From positions 6,480,940 to 6,537,954 of the forward strand of contig CM030935.1 of NCBI GenBank assembly GCA_018136815.1: 57,015 nt of DNA, in the 5' to 3' direction. The notes beneath the pieces were generated by a model, which saw only the letters and a list, made by a program, of their open reading frames with translations, did no database searches and was not told where the DNA came from. This DNA comes from Isochrysis galbana (taxonomy: Eukaryota > Haptophyta > Isochrysidales > Isochrysidaceae). This document shows positions 10,811-21,557 of the stretch, in pieces. Position 1 is the stretch's first letter; each line of letters begins with the position of its first letter. A program made the translations under genes and the position numbers.

Positions 10811-13324
10811 TCACTCGACGAGAGCCAGTTCCATTGAATGTGCGTCTCTCCCCGCGCAATAGTAGTCGGGTCGTGTGCCCACGACTACAAAACCGGCGCT
10901 TTGGTAAAGCGCCTTGGCGGGCGCATTGTTCGTGTCCACATGAAGAGTGCAAACCTGCGCTCGCTTAGCACGAGCCAGTTCCACAGCGCGAAGAAGAAGG
11001 CGGCGGCCGATGCCCCGTCTGCGCCAGGCCGGTGCAACGACAAGCTTGGCAACGGACGCAGAAAGCGAAGAACGTTGCAAAACGAGATATCCGGCCACCG
11101 CAGGCAGTGTCGCCTTGCCCGCGGGATCGTCTGAAGCGCTCGAAGCACGCATGGCGCCAATGTCTGGCCATTGTGCAGCCTCTGCTAGGGCAACGATCAA
11201 AAGAGCTCCTCGACCGCGCGTCTCTGCCGCCACATCCATGGCCTCGTGCTTGGCAAAGCACTTCTTCTCCAGTGCGGCGCACCGCTCAACAAGCCCTTTG
11301 CCATGTCGAACGCCATCATCGACCAACACGTACGACGCGGCGTGCTCGCCTTGAGCGTTCAGCCAGGAGGTCTCGCGGAGCGGCTCAGCATGTATGCTCG
11401 CCCTAGTGGCAATGCAACCCTTCCCTTTTTTTGCCGATTGGCCTGTGGCGCCGACGACCTGCCACTCGCCACCTCTGCATGTCGGCGAGAGCGGAGGAGG
11501 CGACGGTGGAGGTGAAGGCGGCGGACAGGTCGCGGTCGGCCTGTCAAACGCCTCGAGCGAGTCATCTGCGGCGACATGTCTCGGGCGCCTCCTCATTGCG
11601 TCCTCGCACTGAGCTTTGTCTTCTATGCAGTCCCCGTCGCCGGCGCAGCCACGGGCGCATCTCTCTCTAGTGGCGGCACGACGCCCGGCGTCTGCGTAGT
11701 TGGTCCACGTGCCCCCATCCTTCGAGTAGTAGTCCATCGGGTACACGGCCAACCACTCGGCAGCTCCAAGCGCCACCTCCGCCTCATATGGCGACAAGAG
11801 CGGCTTGCAGAAAGCGTGGCCCCAATCCACCGAGAGGCGTGGGCAGCAAATCTGAACCCACGCTTCAACATCAGGGAACGCGGCCAGTTTGGCTGGAAAT
11901 ACCTCGGAGAGGAGGACGGTGACAAATGGCAGCCCGCGCCGACGGAGCATCGCATGCAGGTGGCTCAAGACGGCAGGGGAACCCTGACGGCCGAGCGTTC
12001 CCAAGACAACGCCCCAGCGCTTGGCAGAGGCGGCGGCGAGCACAGCGTCACGACGGAGCGAATGCATGCGAGCGTGCTCGTAGATCTCGTGGGTGAGGAC
12101 CTTGGCGTAAGGGTCGTATCTGCCGGGTGGACGCGGCGTGGCGAGAGGGCTCAGTGCGCCACTCCGACATGGCGCACGAGCCATGGTGCCTTGAAGGGGC
12201 GCGGCGCTTTCGGGGCGTGCGCACCGGTAGAGCGGCACTTGTGGGTTGGCGATCATGACGCTCTCGGGATGGAACCGGCCGTCGGCTACGAAGGCCACGG
12301 CGTCGACGCTCGAGCCCAACTGCGGAGACGTGCAGCCGAGCGTCTCTCCGGCGGAAAGGGGCTTGCACTGCGGCACGATGACTGATGCAAGGTGCGGCTC
12401 GAGCGCTGCACGCACGGCAGGCAAACAGCCGGCAAACTGGATTGTTGCGCAAAGAGCCAGACGCGTTTGAGGGCCGAAGGGCTCCTTGCTGAAAGCGGCG
12501 CGCAGCGAGTCGATTAGGTGCGCCGTGTCAATCTCGATCTCCACCTGGGACGCAAAAGAGCAGGGAAAGGGGAAGCAAAAGAATGGTGCTTGGCGAGTGG
12601 GACTGGCGGCCCGGTGCATCGAACTCCGCGAGTGCAGGCGCTCGCAGTGGCTAGCAGCAGCCTCGCGCGGAAAGTTGCGTGGGTCGGCTCAGCAACGTGT
12701 GATGTTTTCGACAGCACGTGCTTCAGGGTATATTAAAGTTTTGTGTGTTGAGAATCATCGCCAACCATTCGCACGCATGCGCCAATCGGGCAGGCGAGGG
12801 GGCAGTGTGCGGTGGCCAGCACTCACAAAGACGTAGAGCACGTCCGTCTCCATCTGGTCGACAGGCACGAGGCACGAGTGGCCGTAGTGCACGAGCAGCT
12901 CGCACCCCAGCGCGGCGGCCGAGAGGTCGTCGACACAGCAGGCGCCATACGTGACGTCTCCCATGATGACGGAGGAGACGCCCGCAAAGCGCTCGAGGAT
13001 ATCTGCGATGGTGGTGGCAAAGATGAGGAGTCCCTCCGGGAATTGGAGTGCCACGCTCGTCGCGTTGAGCTGTCTCAGCCGCCAGATCGTCTTTGGGATC
13101 TCGAAATTGTAGTTTGAGGGAAGAGCGGAGATAGCGTGAGTGAGAGCACTGTCTGCTGAGATCTCTCGAGGGAGCTGAGCGATGAATCTGCGGCGTGGCT
13201 TGGGCGCCTTCTGCGGGACGATGGAGGAGGAGCTCCAGTTTGCACTTGGGGGCACTGGAGGAGAGGGGCTGCCTGCCGCGAGGCCTGAGAAGCGAGGCAA
13301 GCGAGGGCGAGATGGCTCTGCCAT
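10811..13324 (-). CDS. DPH1: Diphthamide biosynthesis protein DPH1 fused to a C-terminal GNAT acetyltransferase
   Basis: DPH1 (with DPH2) uses an unusual radical-SAM [4Fe-4S] cluster to transfer 3-amino-3-carboxypropyl from SAM to a histidine of eEF2, the first diphthamide step. Exons on the minus strand: 13324-12827, 12544-12225, 12119-10811. The intron 12826-12545 joins DVLYVF to [10 protein letters not shown] exactly as in DPH1. A second intron, 12224-12120, is 105 bases, in frame and stop-free; removing it gives [11 protein letters not shown], the family pattern. Cluster cysteines are visible: GDVTYGACC (about 129), LGCTSP (about 237) and [13 protein letters not shown] (about 399, unspliced numbering). 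After YPMDYY and a Pro-rich linker comes a GNAT domain ([18 protein letters not shown], the acetyl-CoA loop, then [12 protein letters not shown]). About 708 residues after splicing. The acetylated substrate is unknown. ATG 13324 is the first credible start below the GA-rich leader. Confidence 0.92.
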
Positions 13325-13341
13325 GAGCGGCGGGGAGGGCG

Positions 13342-13358
13342 GGAGCCCTGCTCTCTCG

Positions 13359-13393
<35 letters not shown>

Positions 13394-13860
13394 TCTTCTA
13401 TCTAAAGTACTCTCTCTTCCCCTTTTTCTCTCTCTTGCCCCCCCCCCACTCTCTCTGATTCTCTCGCTCGCTCGCTCGCTCTCTCCTCTCTCTCTCGCTT
13501 CCATCTCTCTCTTCCCCTCCACCCACGCTCTGCAGGCAGAAACAGGAAACGAAAGAGAAAAACAAATACACGGAAGAGAGAGAGAGAGAGAAGAGAGGAG
13601 GGAGGGGGAGAGATAGGAGAGATGGGGAGAGGTGGGGGGAGAGAGAGGATGAGGTATATATCCGTCGATACGGAGGAATATTCCAGCACTCGCGAGGGAA
13701 GTTCTATTCGAGAAATCACTGGAGACGAGAGAAGAAGAGAGGGGGGAGGAGAAGAGCGAGAGAGAGAGAGAGAGAGGCTCGGCGGGGGAGAGAGAGAAAG
13801 AAGGAGAGAGGAGGAGAGAGAGGAGAGGGGGGGAGGAGCGTGGCAGGGGGGGGGGGTCCG
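13342..13860. repeat. CT tract followed by GA tract upstream of DPH1
   Basis: On the + strand, 13357-13392 is CT microsatellite with CT-rich flanks to about 13515, and 13560-13850 is rich in GA and G runs. The two halves are roughly complementary in composition and could pair or form purine-motif structures. They sit immediately 5' of the minus-strand DPH1-GNAT start and are likely part of its promoter or leader. ORFs across it encode only Ser/Leu or Arg/Glu repeats. Confidence 0.8.
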
Positions 13861-14895
13861 GTATAATGTTAGGTTCACGGGGCCCACCCCGGCATTCTAG
13901 AGGGGGGGAATACTTACACAGAGCCTAGATGGGATACGAATTACCGTATTTGGCCAGAGGCCAAATACATATGTATTTGGCTGTATTTGAAGCGCATCCT
14001 GGGTTGTAGGCCTCGAATGTATTTGAAATGTATTTGGCTGTATTTGCAGACCCCAGCACCGTATTTCCCATCCAGGACACAGAGATCAACTTCGAACCGA
14101 GCCCGGGCGCGCTGCGAGCCCGTTCTTGGTTCTCGGTCACCAGCTCGGTGCCCGGCCCGCGCCACATACGGAATAGCCAGGAGCCGCCCAGCCAGTGACG
14201 CCAATCGCGCGCGACGCGCCCACCAGCTCGGTGCCCACCCCGGGGGGTGTCCACGTGTCCACGATGGAGTGAGGAGTGAGCGGGGGCCGAAAGGGAAAGG
14301 TCCCATGGATCTTTCACGTCGGCGAGGACTACTGAGTAAAATCCTATTCTTGGCGTTGAGGTCGAGCCCCGACGGCCGTCCCGTCCTTCCCGCCTCCCCC
14401 CTCCCCCTTGCCCCCCCCTTCCGCCCTCCCTCCTTCTCTCTCCCTTCTCTGCCTTCCCCCCTTCTCCTTCAACCCCATTCGCCCCTTCCCTCCGTCCAGA
14501 TCTCCCTCTCCGTCTCCCTCCCCCTCCCGCCTCCCTCTTCCCCCCCTCCTCGCTCTGCGCTCTTCCTCGCACTCCGTCTCTCCCTTCCGCCACACATTCC
14601 TCGCCTCCCTCCTCCCCCTGCCTCCTGGCCTCCCTCCGCCTTCCTCCCTCCGCTCCCTCTATCGATCGCCCCACCCACTCCCACCCCGTTCCATCGCATC
14701 TCCGCTGTCTTCTGCCTTCCTTATCTCCGCTCTCTTCTGCCTCCCTTGTCCTCTCCCTCTCTCTCTCTCCCACATCACGCGCATCCTTTTAACTCTCCAT
14801 CTCTCCGCCACTCTCCTGCCCTCTGACCCGCTTCCCACTTGGTCTCCCGGCGCCCCTCAACGCCGCCGCGCGCGTCCGTCGCTGTACGTGTTTTG
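13861..14895. other. Intergenic region with ATTTG-rich patch and CT-rich leader
   Basis: At 13950-14050 a short motif (TGTATTTGGCTGTATTTG) recurs two or three times with variants. From about 14380 to 14830 the + strand becomes strongly pyrimidine-rich, leading into the exostosin gene. No gene is supported; the ORFs here are repeat translations. Confidence 0.5.
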
Positions 14896-17559
14896 ATGGC
14901 CGAGTGCAGCGGGCGCGGCACACTCGATCCATGGAGGGACACATGCACCTGCCCGCTTGGCTTCGAGGGCGCTCGATGCGAGCTTCCCATCTTGTCAGGC
15001 TGTATGCTCGCGAGCGGCGAGAGCATCGCAATCCGCTCGTGGCTGCTGCATGGATTGGAGGGGGGCGCTGGCAGCCGTCGTTGGGGTGCACCAACGCGCG
15101 AAGCTCCGCGCGCACTAGGTCCACTGCCTTGCACCTGCGTGCGAGACGCGCTGCTTGCGCCCTTTGTCCTGCGCAGAGGAGAACTCAATAATCTCAAGGA
15201 GGACGACATCATCCGGTGCGTGCACCTGCCGCCGGACGTGCGGCTTGAACAATTCTTGCACGACCCGAGCGTTCCGGGCGTCGAGTGGCGGGCCCTCTCA
15301 CTTGCTCGCACGCACGCGGCGCTCAAAAGAGGCGTCGAGCCACTGCTCGATGCCCCAGACCAAGCCCGCGCCGGCGGGAGAGTGGCTGCGGGCGAGAGTC
15401 GGCCAATGCTGCTGGGCCGGCGCGTCAGTCCGCTGCCGCTACTCCCAATGGCTAGATGCCTAGGTGGCTGTGGCGGTCGCGGCTGGTGCGAGCCAGTAGG
15501 CGGCTCCTCCATCGGTGGTGCGGATGCGTACGGCCGGTGCGGATGCTTTGTGCCCGGTGGGCTCATCGCCGGTGTGGGAGGGGCGCGATGCGCTGACGCG
15601 GGCGTGTGGCGAAGCGAACGACAGCCAGATCCGGCCGCATGGGGTGGTCCACGTTGCCCTCTCGACTGCAATGGGAGAGGACAGTGCGACTGGCAGGGCT
15701 TCTGCTACTGCCGGAGCGGCTGGTGGGGGCTCGACTGCGGCTTGACATTCAGCAGAAACATCACCAAGGCGAGAGGTAGGCACGCTCTGCGCAACCGACC
15801 CGTCGTGGACGTCTCGGTCCACACCAATCAGCACGATCGCTCGGCGCCGTGGGGGCGTCACCGGCGCACAGATAGGAGGAGTCCGCACCTACCCTCGCCC
15901 GGCAGGGTGGGAATTGGGGCACCTGGCCTAGGTGACGGGTCGCAGGCGGATGCCTATGCATCGCCTCGGATATACGTGGTGGACCTTCCGCCTATCTTTC
16001 GCTTCGGAAGCTGCTTTGCCTGCCACTCCTCGTCCAATGGTGCCGGGGTGGACGAGAAGACGGAGCGGGCGCTTCTCCTTTCGCCCCATCGCGAGGCTGA
16101 CCCCCTGCGTGCAGACTATTTCTACCTGCCGGGCCCGCCCTTGGTGGTGGATGGCCACCGGCTACTCGCCAAACTGTGGCATGTTCGCAGCCACTGGGCG
16201 CACTGGAATGAAACGGCGTCCCCGTGGTTTAAAGTCCTCCGTGACAGTGGTGGTGCCGCCGACGCGGCTGAGTATGGTGTGGAGGCGTCCCGTTCTGAAT
16301 GGTCACCTGCTCGCACAATGATGCTTCTTCTCACCGAGAGAGCAGCCGGTGATTCGTTTCGCCTCTCTTCCAACCCTGACGACCGTGAGGACTGGCCCGC
16401 ACTCGCGTCGGCGCCGCACGTCCGCGGTATTCACGCGCTGGAGCCCTTCTGTGCACGGATCGACGCGGCGGCTGCCGCCATGGCGATGTCGACCCGCGGC
16501 TGGCCTAGCCTCCGTTCTGTCTTTGGGGAGGAGGGCGGTTATGCACCGCCCAGGGTTGACACAGGTGCTTGGGCGGACGACGCGGCACTGCTACGCTCTG
16601 GTGTGCGGTGCCGCTTACCAGCTGAGCTAGCGCCCTCGTCCACCGCACGCCGTTGGTTCGGGCTGCAGTACAATGGGAATAGGCGGGACCCGGTCTACTT
16701 CCAAGTCGGCAAGGACATCGTGATGCCTCAGCTCATGCTCGCGGCACATGGCGGCGGCCATGCTGACCAGCCGAGCTGCGACACGATGCAGTACACGTCG
16801 CCGTACTCTGCCACCTTCTCGCGACGCGAATTGCACCGGAATCGGAGCATTCTCTTGTGGTTCGGCGGCCACCCGGGGCATGGGACGCGTGAGCGCATCT
16901 TTCGCCTCTTTCGAGACACGCCGGGATTCGAGCTTATCGACACGGTTCATGAGGCGCGCCGTGCAGACCCAACTAGCATGAGCCTGAGCTCACTGTTCTG
17001 CTGGGTGCCGCGAGGGCAAGGCGACGGCGACCCCACGCGCCATATGATCTCGATCTTTCACGGCTGTGTGCCGGTCTTTTCTCTCGGTACATCCGCGGAG
17101 GACGATGCTCTGCCGTGGGAGGAGTTGCTGCCGTGGCATCGCTTTTCTCTTCGTGTACCAACCGACAGGATGGAGGAATTGCCAGATCTCTTGCGGCGTC
17201 ACGTTGGGCAACGTGGGAAAGGCGGTCTCACGTCGATGCAAGAAGAACTTGCGTGTGCATGGCGGTGGCTTTATTGGTCTAGTCTCGAGGGCTCCTGCTT
17301 TGGCGAAAGCACAGACACCGATGCTCTCGCCGCATGGATGGCAGTGCTCCGAATCCGTCTTGGCCGCTCGCGCATAGGCGGCGCAGGAGTAGGCGCCGGC
17401 AATCGGGCCCTTGTTTCCGCCTGTGATGGTGGCGGGCTCCCGCCTCATTTGCTAGATGCGCGTGGCCATTTGCATGCCTGGCTCGCGCCGGGGGCACTTT
17501 CTTTACCTTCCACTCAGCCCGCGGATCATTCCGCCTCGGGGTCACCACCGAGATCGTAG
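14896..17559 (+). CDS. Exostosin-family (GT47-type) glycosyltransferase with EGF-like domains
   Basis: Exostosin-like enzymes build cell-surface or wall polysaccharides, usually in the Golgi. The frame gives 887 residues from the first ATG. Three cysteine-rich EGF-like segments lie at about residues 1-32 (CTCPLGFEGARCE), 186-230 and 254-283 (CNGRGQCDWQGFCYC). The exostosin domain runs from about 358 (RIYVVDLPP) through SPHREADPLRADYFYLP near 396 to FHGCVPVFSLG near 723, the donor-sugar pocket, then WEELLPWHRFSLRVPTDRM. Spacing and order are those of algal EGF-exostosin fusions. No signal peptide or membrane anchor is visible after this ATG, although the frame is open upstream to 14839, so an upstream exon may carry the N terminus. 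Low-complexity inserts, for example at 300-350, could be in-frame introns. Confidence 0.87.
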   Translation: MAECSGRGTLDPWRDTCTCPLGFEGARCELPILSGCMLASGESIAIRSWLLHGLEGGAGSRRWGAPTREAPRALGPLPCTCVRDALLAPFVLRRGELNNLKEDDIIRCVHLPPDVRLEQFLHDPSVPGVEWRALSLARTHAALKRGVEPLLDAPDQARAGGRVAAGESRPMLLGRRVSPLPLLPMARCLGGCGGRGWCEPVGGSSIGGADAYGRCGCFVPGGLIAGVGGARCADAGVWRSERQPDPAAWGGPRCPLDCNGRGQCDWQGFCYCRSGWWGLDCGLTFSRNITKARGRHALRNRPVVDVSVHTNQHDRSAPWGRHRRTDRRSPHLPSPGRVGIGAPGLGDGSQADAYASPRIYVVDLPPIFRFGSCFACHSSSNGAGVDEKTERALLLSPHREADPLRADYFYLPGPPLVVDGHRLLAKLWHVRSHWAHWNETASPWFKVLRDSGGAADAAEYGVEASRSEWSPARTMMLLLTERAAGDSFRLSSNPDDREDWPALASAPHVRGIHALEPFCARIDAAAAAMAMSTRGWPSLRSVFGEEGGYAPPRVDTGAWADDAALLRSGVRCRLPAELAPSSTARRWFGLQYNGNRRDPVYFQVGKDIVMPQLMLAAHGGGHADQPSCDTMQYTSPYSATFSRRELHRNRSILLWFGGHPGHGTRERIFRLFRDTPGFELIDTVHEARRADPTSMSLSSLFCWVPRGQGDGDPTRHMISIFHGCVPVFSLGTSAEDDALPWEELLPWHRFSLRVPTDRMEELPDLLRRHVGQRGKGGLTSMQEELACAWRWLYWSSLEGSCFGESTDTDALAAWMAVLRIRLGRSRIGGAGVGAGNRALVSACDGGGLPPHLLDARGHLHAWLAPGALSLPSTQPADHSASGSPPRS

Positions 17560-19107
17560 CACATCAATCGTGCGTATGCTTGGCACGATTCACATTAAAC
17601 TTGATAATATTCTCGCCGCGCACGCGGCTATGGAGACCTGCTACTTCCACGCGGGCGCTCTCCCCCCCCCCTCCCGCCCCCCCGCCCTATCCCTCCGCAA
17701 TCAGGCGACGCTCATTCTGTGCACTGATAGGGGTGAAGGGCTTAGATATGTTCCGGTGTCCCCCCCCCCCCCCCCATGATCTAGTTCCCCCTTCCCTGCT
17801 ACGCCAACCGGGCAGGCGGCGCTCAGTTCCGACTTCTCATCCAGTAAACAGGTGCTGAACTTACAACTTACGGATTTTGCAATCCCGACTCATGCTCATC
17901 CTCCCGTAAATAGGTGCACGGAATTCACCGATTTTTACGTTGATGGTGCCGGCGAGGCGAGCGAGAGGCAGGAGGGGCCTGGGGCAAAGCCAATGGTGGA
18001 GTGATGTGAAGATCCGTTCCCTGCCATTGACCATTGACCATTGACGAGGCCCCAGGCGTCATCCAACCTTTCATCTTCAAAATCGAAAATGAGTCCCGGG
18101 TCCCTCCTAGTTGGTGAGTGAGCCGCGTGTACAACGGGGTTAGGAATCATACCCGAGATGTGGGATTGTCCGCGAAAAAAACCCGAATTGAGGTTGCGGC
18201 CTCTTGCTTGCAAAGCGTGTAGCAAGTAGCGGGGCGCAGGGCGACTCCCTCGCTCACAAGAACAGACATCTCATCGAACATATTCATATTCCTGCCACAA
18301 GGGATGGGCCGCCTTGATGTATGCATGCCTCAATCGCCATAATCAATGTGCCCGTCCAATAATTGAGGCTGGCTAGCAGATGTTCCACAAGTTGGGTGGT
18401 GACGGTGACGATTGAACTTTTTCCCACATGCCACATGTCACATGTTGGGTGGTGACAATCGAACGCTTTTCCACATGTTGGGTGGTGATGATTGCACGCT
18501 TGCTTTTCCACATGTTTGTACGTTGGGTGGTGATGATTGAACGCTTCTTTCTCGCTTGATACGGCTCATTGTTTATTTGTATTACTAGTATTACTACTTT
18601 ACTACGCGATTATATCGATCCCTCCGGTACCCCCCCACCCGGCCGTACCACGCCCGCAAAACGGAAAGCCACCAGGGGGGAGAGGAAAGTCTCAAGGAAA
18701 GGAAGCACGAGAAACGGGGGATGTGGGATGTTAGGGCGGTGGTGCGGGATAGAGATTGAGTGTACCGTGTCCGCGCTCCTGGCGGCAGCGGTAGCCCCGA
18801 AGGATCTTTAGAATAGTTTTTATTCTTTCTAAGCTCCGATCAACTCATCCTGACGCTACTGCGCACAATGCGCCTACACGGCGGCAAGCACGCGCGAACG
18901 ACAAGCTCAGTAATACTAACTCCTAGTTGTATGTGCGGCGCGCGCGACCAAATTTCATGTTATGGTATGCTAGCTCACACAAGCACAAGACACACGCGCT
19001 GACTCCCCTAGCACACCGCAATTCAGGGCTATGCGATGTCGAGGTGGTGCTCTGAGTTCTCGATGGCTGTTCGACACCGTTGTTGCAGCAAAACGCCTCT
19101 CCTCCTA
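17560..19107. other. Intergenic with poly-C run and minisatellite
   Basis: No gene is supported. The region contains a poly-C run (17760-17775), a CCATTGACCATTGACCATTG micro-repeat near 18025 and the minisatellite annotated separately at 18386-18546. Short ORFs at 18537-18811 show no recognisable composition or motif. Confidence 0.5.
18386..18546 (+). repeat. Minisatellite with GTTGGGTGGTGATGATTGAAC-like unit
   Basis: About four imperfect units of 30-40 bases combine TTGGGTGGTGA, a GATTGAACGC-like segment and TTTTCCACATG. The same word order (TGATGGTGATTGAACGC plus TTTTCCATGCGGTGG) recurs at 31683-31868, so the two arrays belong to one repeat family. Confidence 0.75.
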
Positions 19108-20477
19108 TCAGCCACTTTGGCGCCGAGCGCTTGCCAAGGTGGCAAGAGGGGGCGAGTACGGGACCTCATCCGTGAGACTCAAATTCGAGAAATCTGCACG
19201 GAGAGCTTCGTCAAGGGCCAAGAACACGGGACCCGGCTCACCATCTCCAACGGGCTGGCCATTCAGTGCGATGACAGGAGCGACCCAGCCCCCGCCTAAC
19301 GACAAGATCTGCTTACAGCAAAGAGTACGACTGGTCAGTGCAGCAATACATCAATCCCAAGGCCGAGTAGAAGGTTGCATGTCAGCTCTAGTTGCTAGTC
19401 GGTCAGCAGCATTGCAGCGATCTTCACCTCTGAAGCGCTCCAAAGATCATTCATGTAGACATGGGCTTCAACATCGCCCCGAAGGATGCCTTTTAGAACC
19501 AGCATTGGGGTGAGAGCACGGGCGCGAAGCCAAGATGTAGAAGCTAGAATTCGATCCGCAGGAGGGGAGATAAGGGTGCCTGCTGAGGGACGTGCAAACT
19601 CTGGTTTAGTTACCAAGCATTTTTGCAGTGAAAAAAATATGGCCCAAGACATCGGTTGAGAGCCTCAGCCGAATGTGCTGCGCCTCAAAGGCAGCAACTC
19701 AACAAACCTTCCTTGACAATTGCGATCGTCGAGATGGACGATTCCGCTAGCCTGCCATCCTCATCAAGCTGGATGCCGAGATCCGCCCCGTGCGCTTCCG
19801 CCTGATTGTACGTCAGGTCGGCAAAGGAAATAGGCTCAGCTTGCTGTATTCTTCAACGATTGACGGGGTTGGGTCAGGTCATCATTGCGGGCGCACACCT
19901 CCATAGCGACATGGGCGTTGAGCATGTAGTTGTTGGATTTCATAGTTGCGAGCAAAGGCGGCTTGAGGGGTACGTCCACAATAGCTGCTTTCTTGCCTCG
20001 AGGCCCTTCTGTGGTATGACTGTCGGCGTGAGCTACCACGTAGAAGCAGCACGGAACCTCACAGTTCCTTGGTGACACCTCAAAGTTGCCGCGCCCCGCC
20101 GTGAGCCAGTAACGTACGAAAACGCCATCTGCTCGTCGCGTAGCAGCGATGGTTTGCAGTACAATCGAGCGCAGGTCTTCCTTGTCCGGCAGCAATTTGA
20201 TCCTTGCGTCTTCCGCGCTGCGGATCAGTCGGTCGAGGTGGAAGCCAAGCCCGTAGGCCCTGCCTTGGTGCACATTGCATGTATCAAAAACGGCATGCCC
20301 TCGGTGGAAGCCGTGATCGTCGAGCGGTACAGCTGCGAGCGCTGGCTCCGTCGAGATGCCGCCAAGCGCCGATGAGTAGAATGCAAACACCTCTCGTCCC
20401 GCGCTCGTGGGAAGCCGTGAGGCTAGAGCACTGAGCAGCCGTTCTCGGCCCACGACAGGCAGCCGTCCAACGCCCAT
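19108..20477 (-). CDS. Class IV PLP-dependent aminotransferase (D-amino acid / branched-chain type)
   Basis: Fold-type IV aminotransferases transfer amino groups between amino acids and 2-oxo acids; this one most resembles plant D-amino-acid transaminase-like proteins. Minus-strand exons: 20477-19899, 19801-19708, 19600-19428, 19308-19108, with phases 0, 1 and 0 all matching, giving 348 residues. Visible family features are FHRGHAVFDTCNVHQGRAYGL (57-77), LDRLIRSAEDARI, the PLP lysine in LATMKSNNYM (K180), the cofactor-loop region GIQLDEDGRLAESS (exon 2), PPADRILAST (exon 3) and GGGWVAPVIALNGQPVGDG (exon 4). Each exon continues the family alignment where the previous one stops, which makes the model firm. 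A start at 20477 avoids the repeat-encoded Arg/Glu/Lys upstream extension. No clear targeting peptide. Substrate is not decidable from sequence alone. Confidence 0.9.
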
Positions 20478-20539
20478 CGACCCGCGTCCCTCTTTCCCTC
20501 CAGCCCTCCCTTCTGCGCCTCGGATAGATGGCTTCCTTG

Positions 20540-20784
20540 GGCTTGTCTTCTTGCCTGGTTCTCTCTCTTTGCCCTGCCTCTCTCCCCCTTTCCTCTCGTG
20601 CCGCCCTCCCTCTCTTGTCCCCTTCTCTCTCCTCTCCCTCTTCACTCTCCCCTCGTCGAGGCGCTCAGTCAGACAGACGACGCTCACTTAGAAAGAAGAA
20701 GGAAAACCAAGAAGAGAATGAAGAGAGAGAGAAAGAAAAGAGGGAGAAGAGAAGAGAAGAGAGGGGGGGGGGGGGGGGGAGCCC
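20540..20784. repeat. CT-rich to GA/poly-G tract upstream of the aminotransferase
   Basis: The + strand is CT-rich at 20560-20660 and switches to GA-rich (20690-20765) ending in a G run (20766-20780). The layout mirrors the tract upstream of DPH1: in the sense of the minus-strand gene, a CT/C-rich block, then a GA-rich leader, then the start codon. Probably promoter or 5' leader sequence. Confidence 0.7.
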
Positions 20785-21408
20785 GTCCGTCCGGCGGCGG
20801 CTCGCCGCCCAGAGGTCAGAGGTCCCCGATCACCGGTGGTTTTTTAAAAGGTTTTTTAGTAAGAGAAGCTATCAACTCTCGAGAGAAAACCTGTGAGGCT
20901 TCAGGGCTATTGAATACAAGAGTAGAGTAGCTACTAGCCCCAGTGACTGAGCTTGGAACGGGGGTCTCCGGGGAGGGGATTTCTTTTACTGCGCGTGTGG
21001 TCTTGTGGGGACTCCACGCGCCATGCAATGCTCCATACCCTAGATGGGAAATACGAAATACGAAAAACGGTACTAGCAGAGACCTTATTAGCATACGCCA
21101 AAGTTTTGATCTTGAGCACCCCAACTTTTGAGGTTAAAATTTGCTGCCATGGCCATGGCACGCAAAATTTGGGCAAAATTTTGATTTTTCTTGTGACTTG
21201 TGATGCGTGCGTGTAGCCTCTGTGCCTCAGAGTCAACTCACCCAACACCCTACGCGTGGGCTCATCCATCTCACCTCCTCTTCCACCTCGTCCACAATGG
21301 TTCGGCGGCGCTTGCGCACATGCGGGATGGGGATGGGGGGCGGGGCGAGGGCGAGGGGCAGTGGCTTGGCTCCGGCGAGAATTTCGTTTCGGACCCACCT
21401 AATAGGCC

Positions 21409-21557
21409 GGTCACTCACGCTTTTTAACCACTATTCTCCACCCCTCCTGGGTGTCCAAGGATTCCCCAGGGACCCCCCTTACCTGCCCCCCCAGACCCCC
21501 CCCCCCCCCCCGCGAACCCCCTCTACCCAACGAAAATCCATGGCGTCGGTGAGTGAC
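21409..21557 (+). mobile_element. 149-base MITE-like element, copy 1
   Basis: The segment is bounded by GGTCACTCAC at 21409 and GGTGAGTGAC at 21548, near-perfect terminal inverted repeats. Its interior (TGGGTGTCCAAGGATTCC, then CC-rich sequence, then ATGGCGTCGGTGAGTGAC) recurs inverted at 37350-37498 with the same length. No coding capacity; it would be a non-autonomous DNA transposon. Confidence 0.75.

Noticed and set aside
11576-12385. 269-codon plus-strand ORF
   Set aside because: It is the antisense of the well supported DPH1 exons and has no protein-like motifs.
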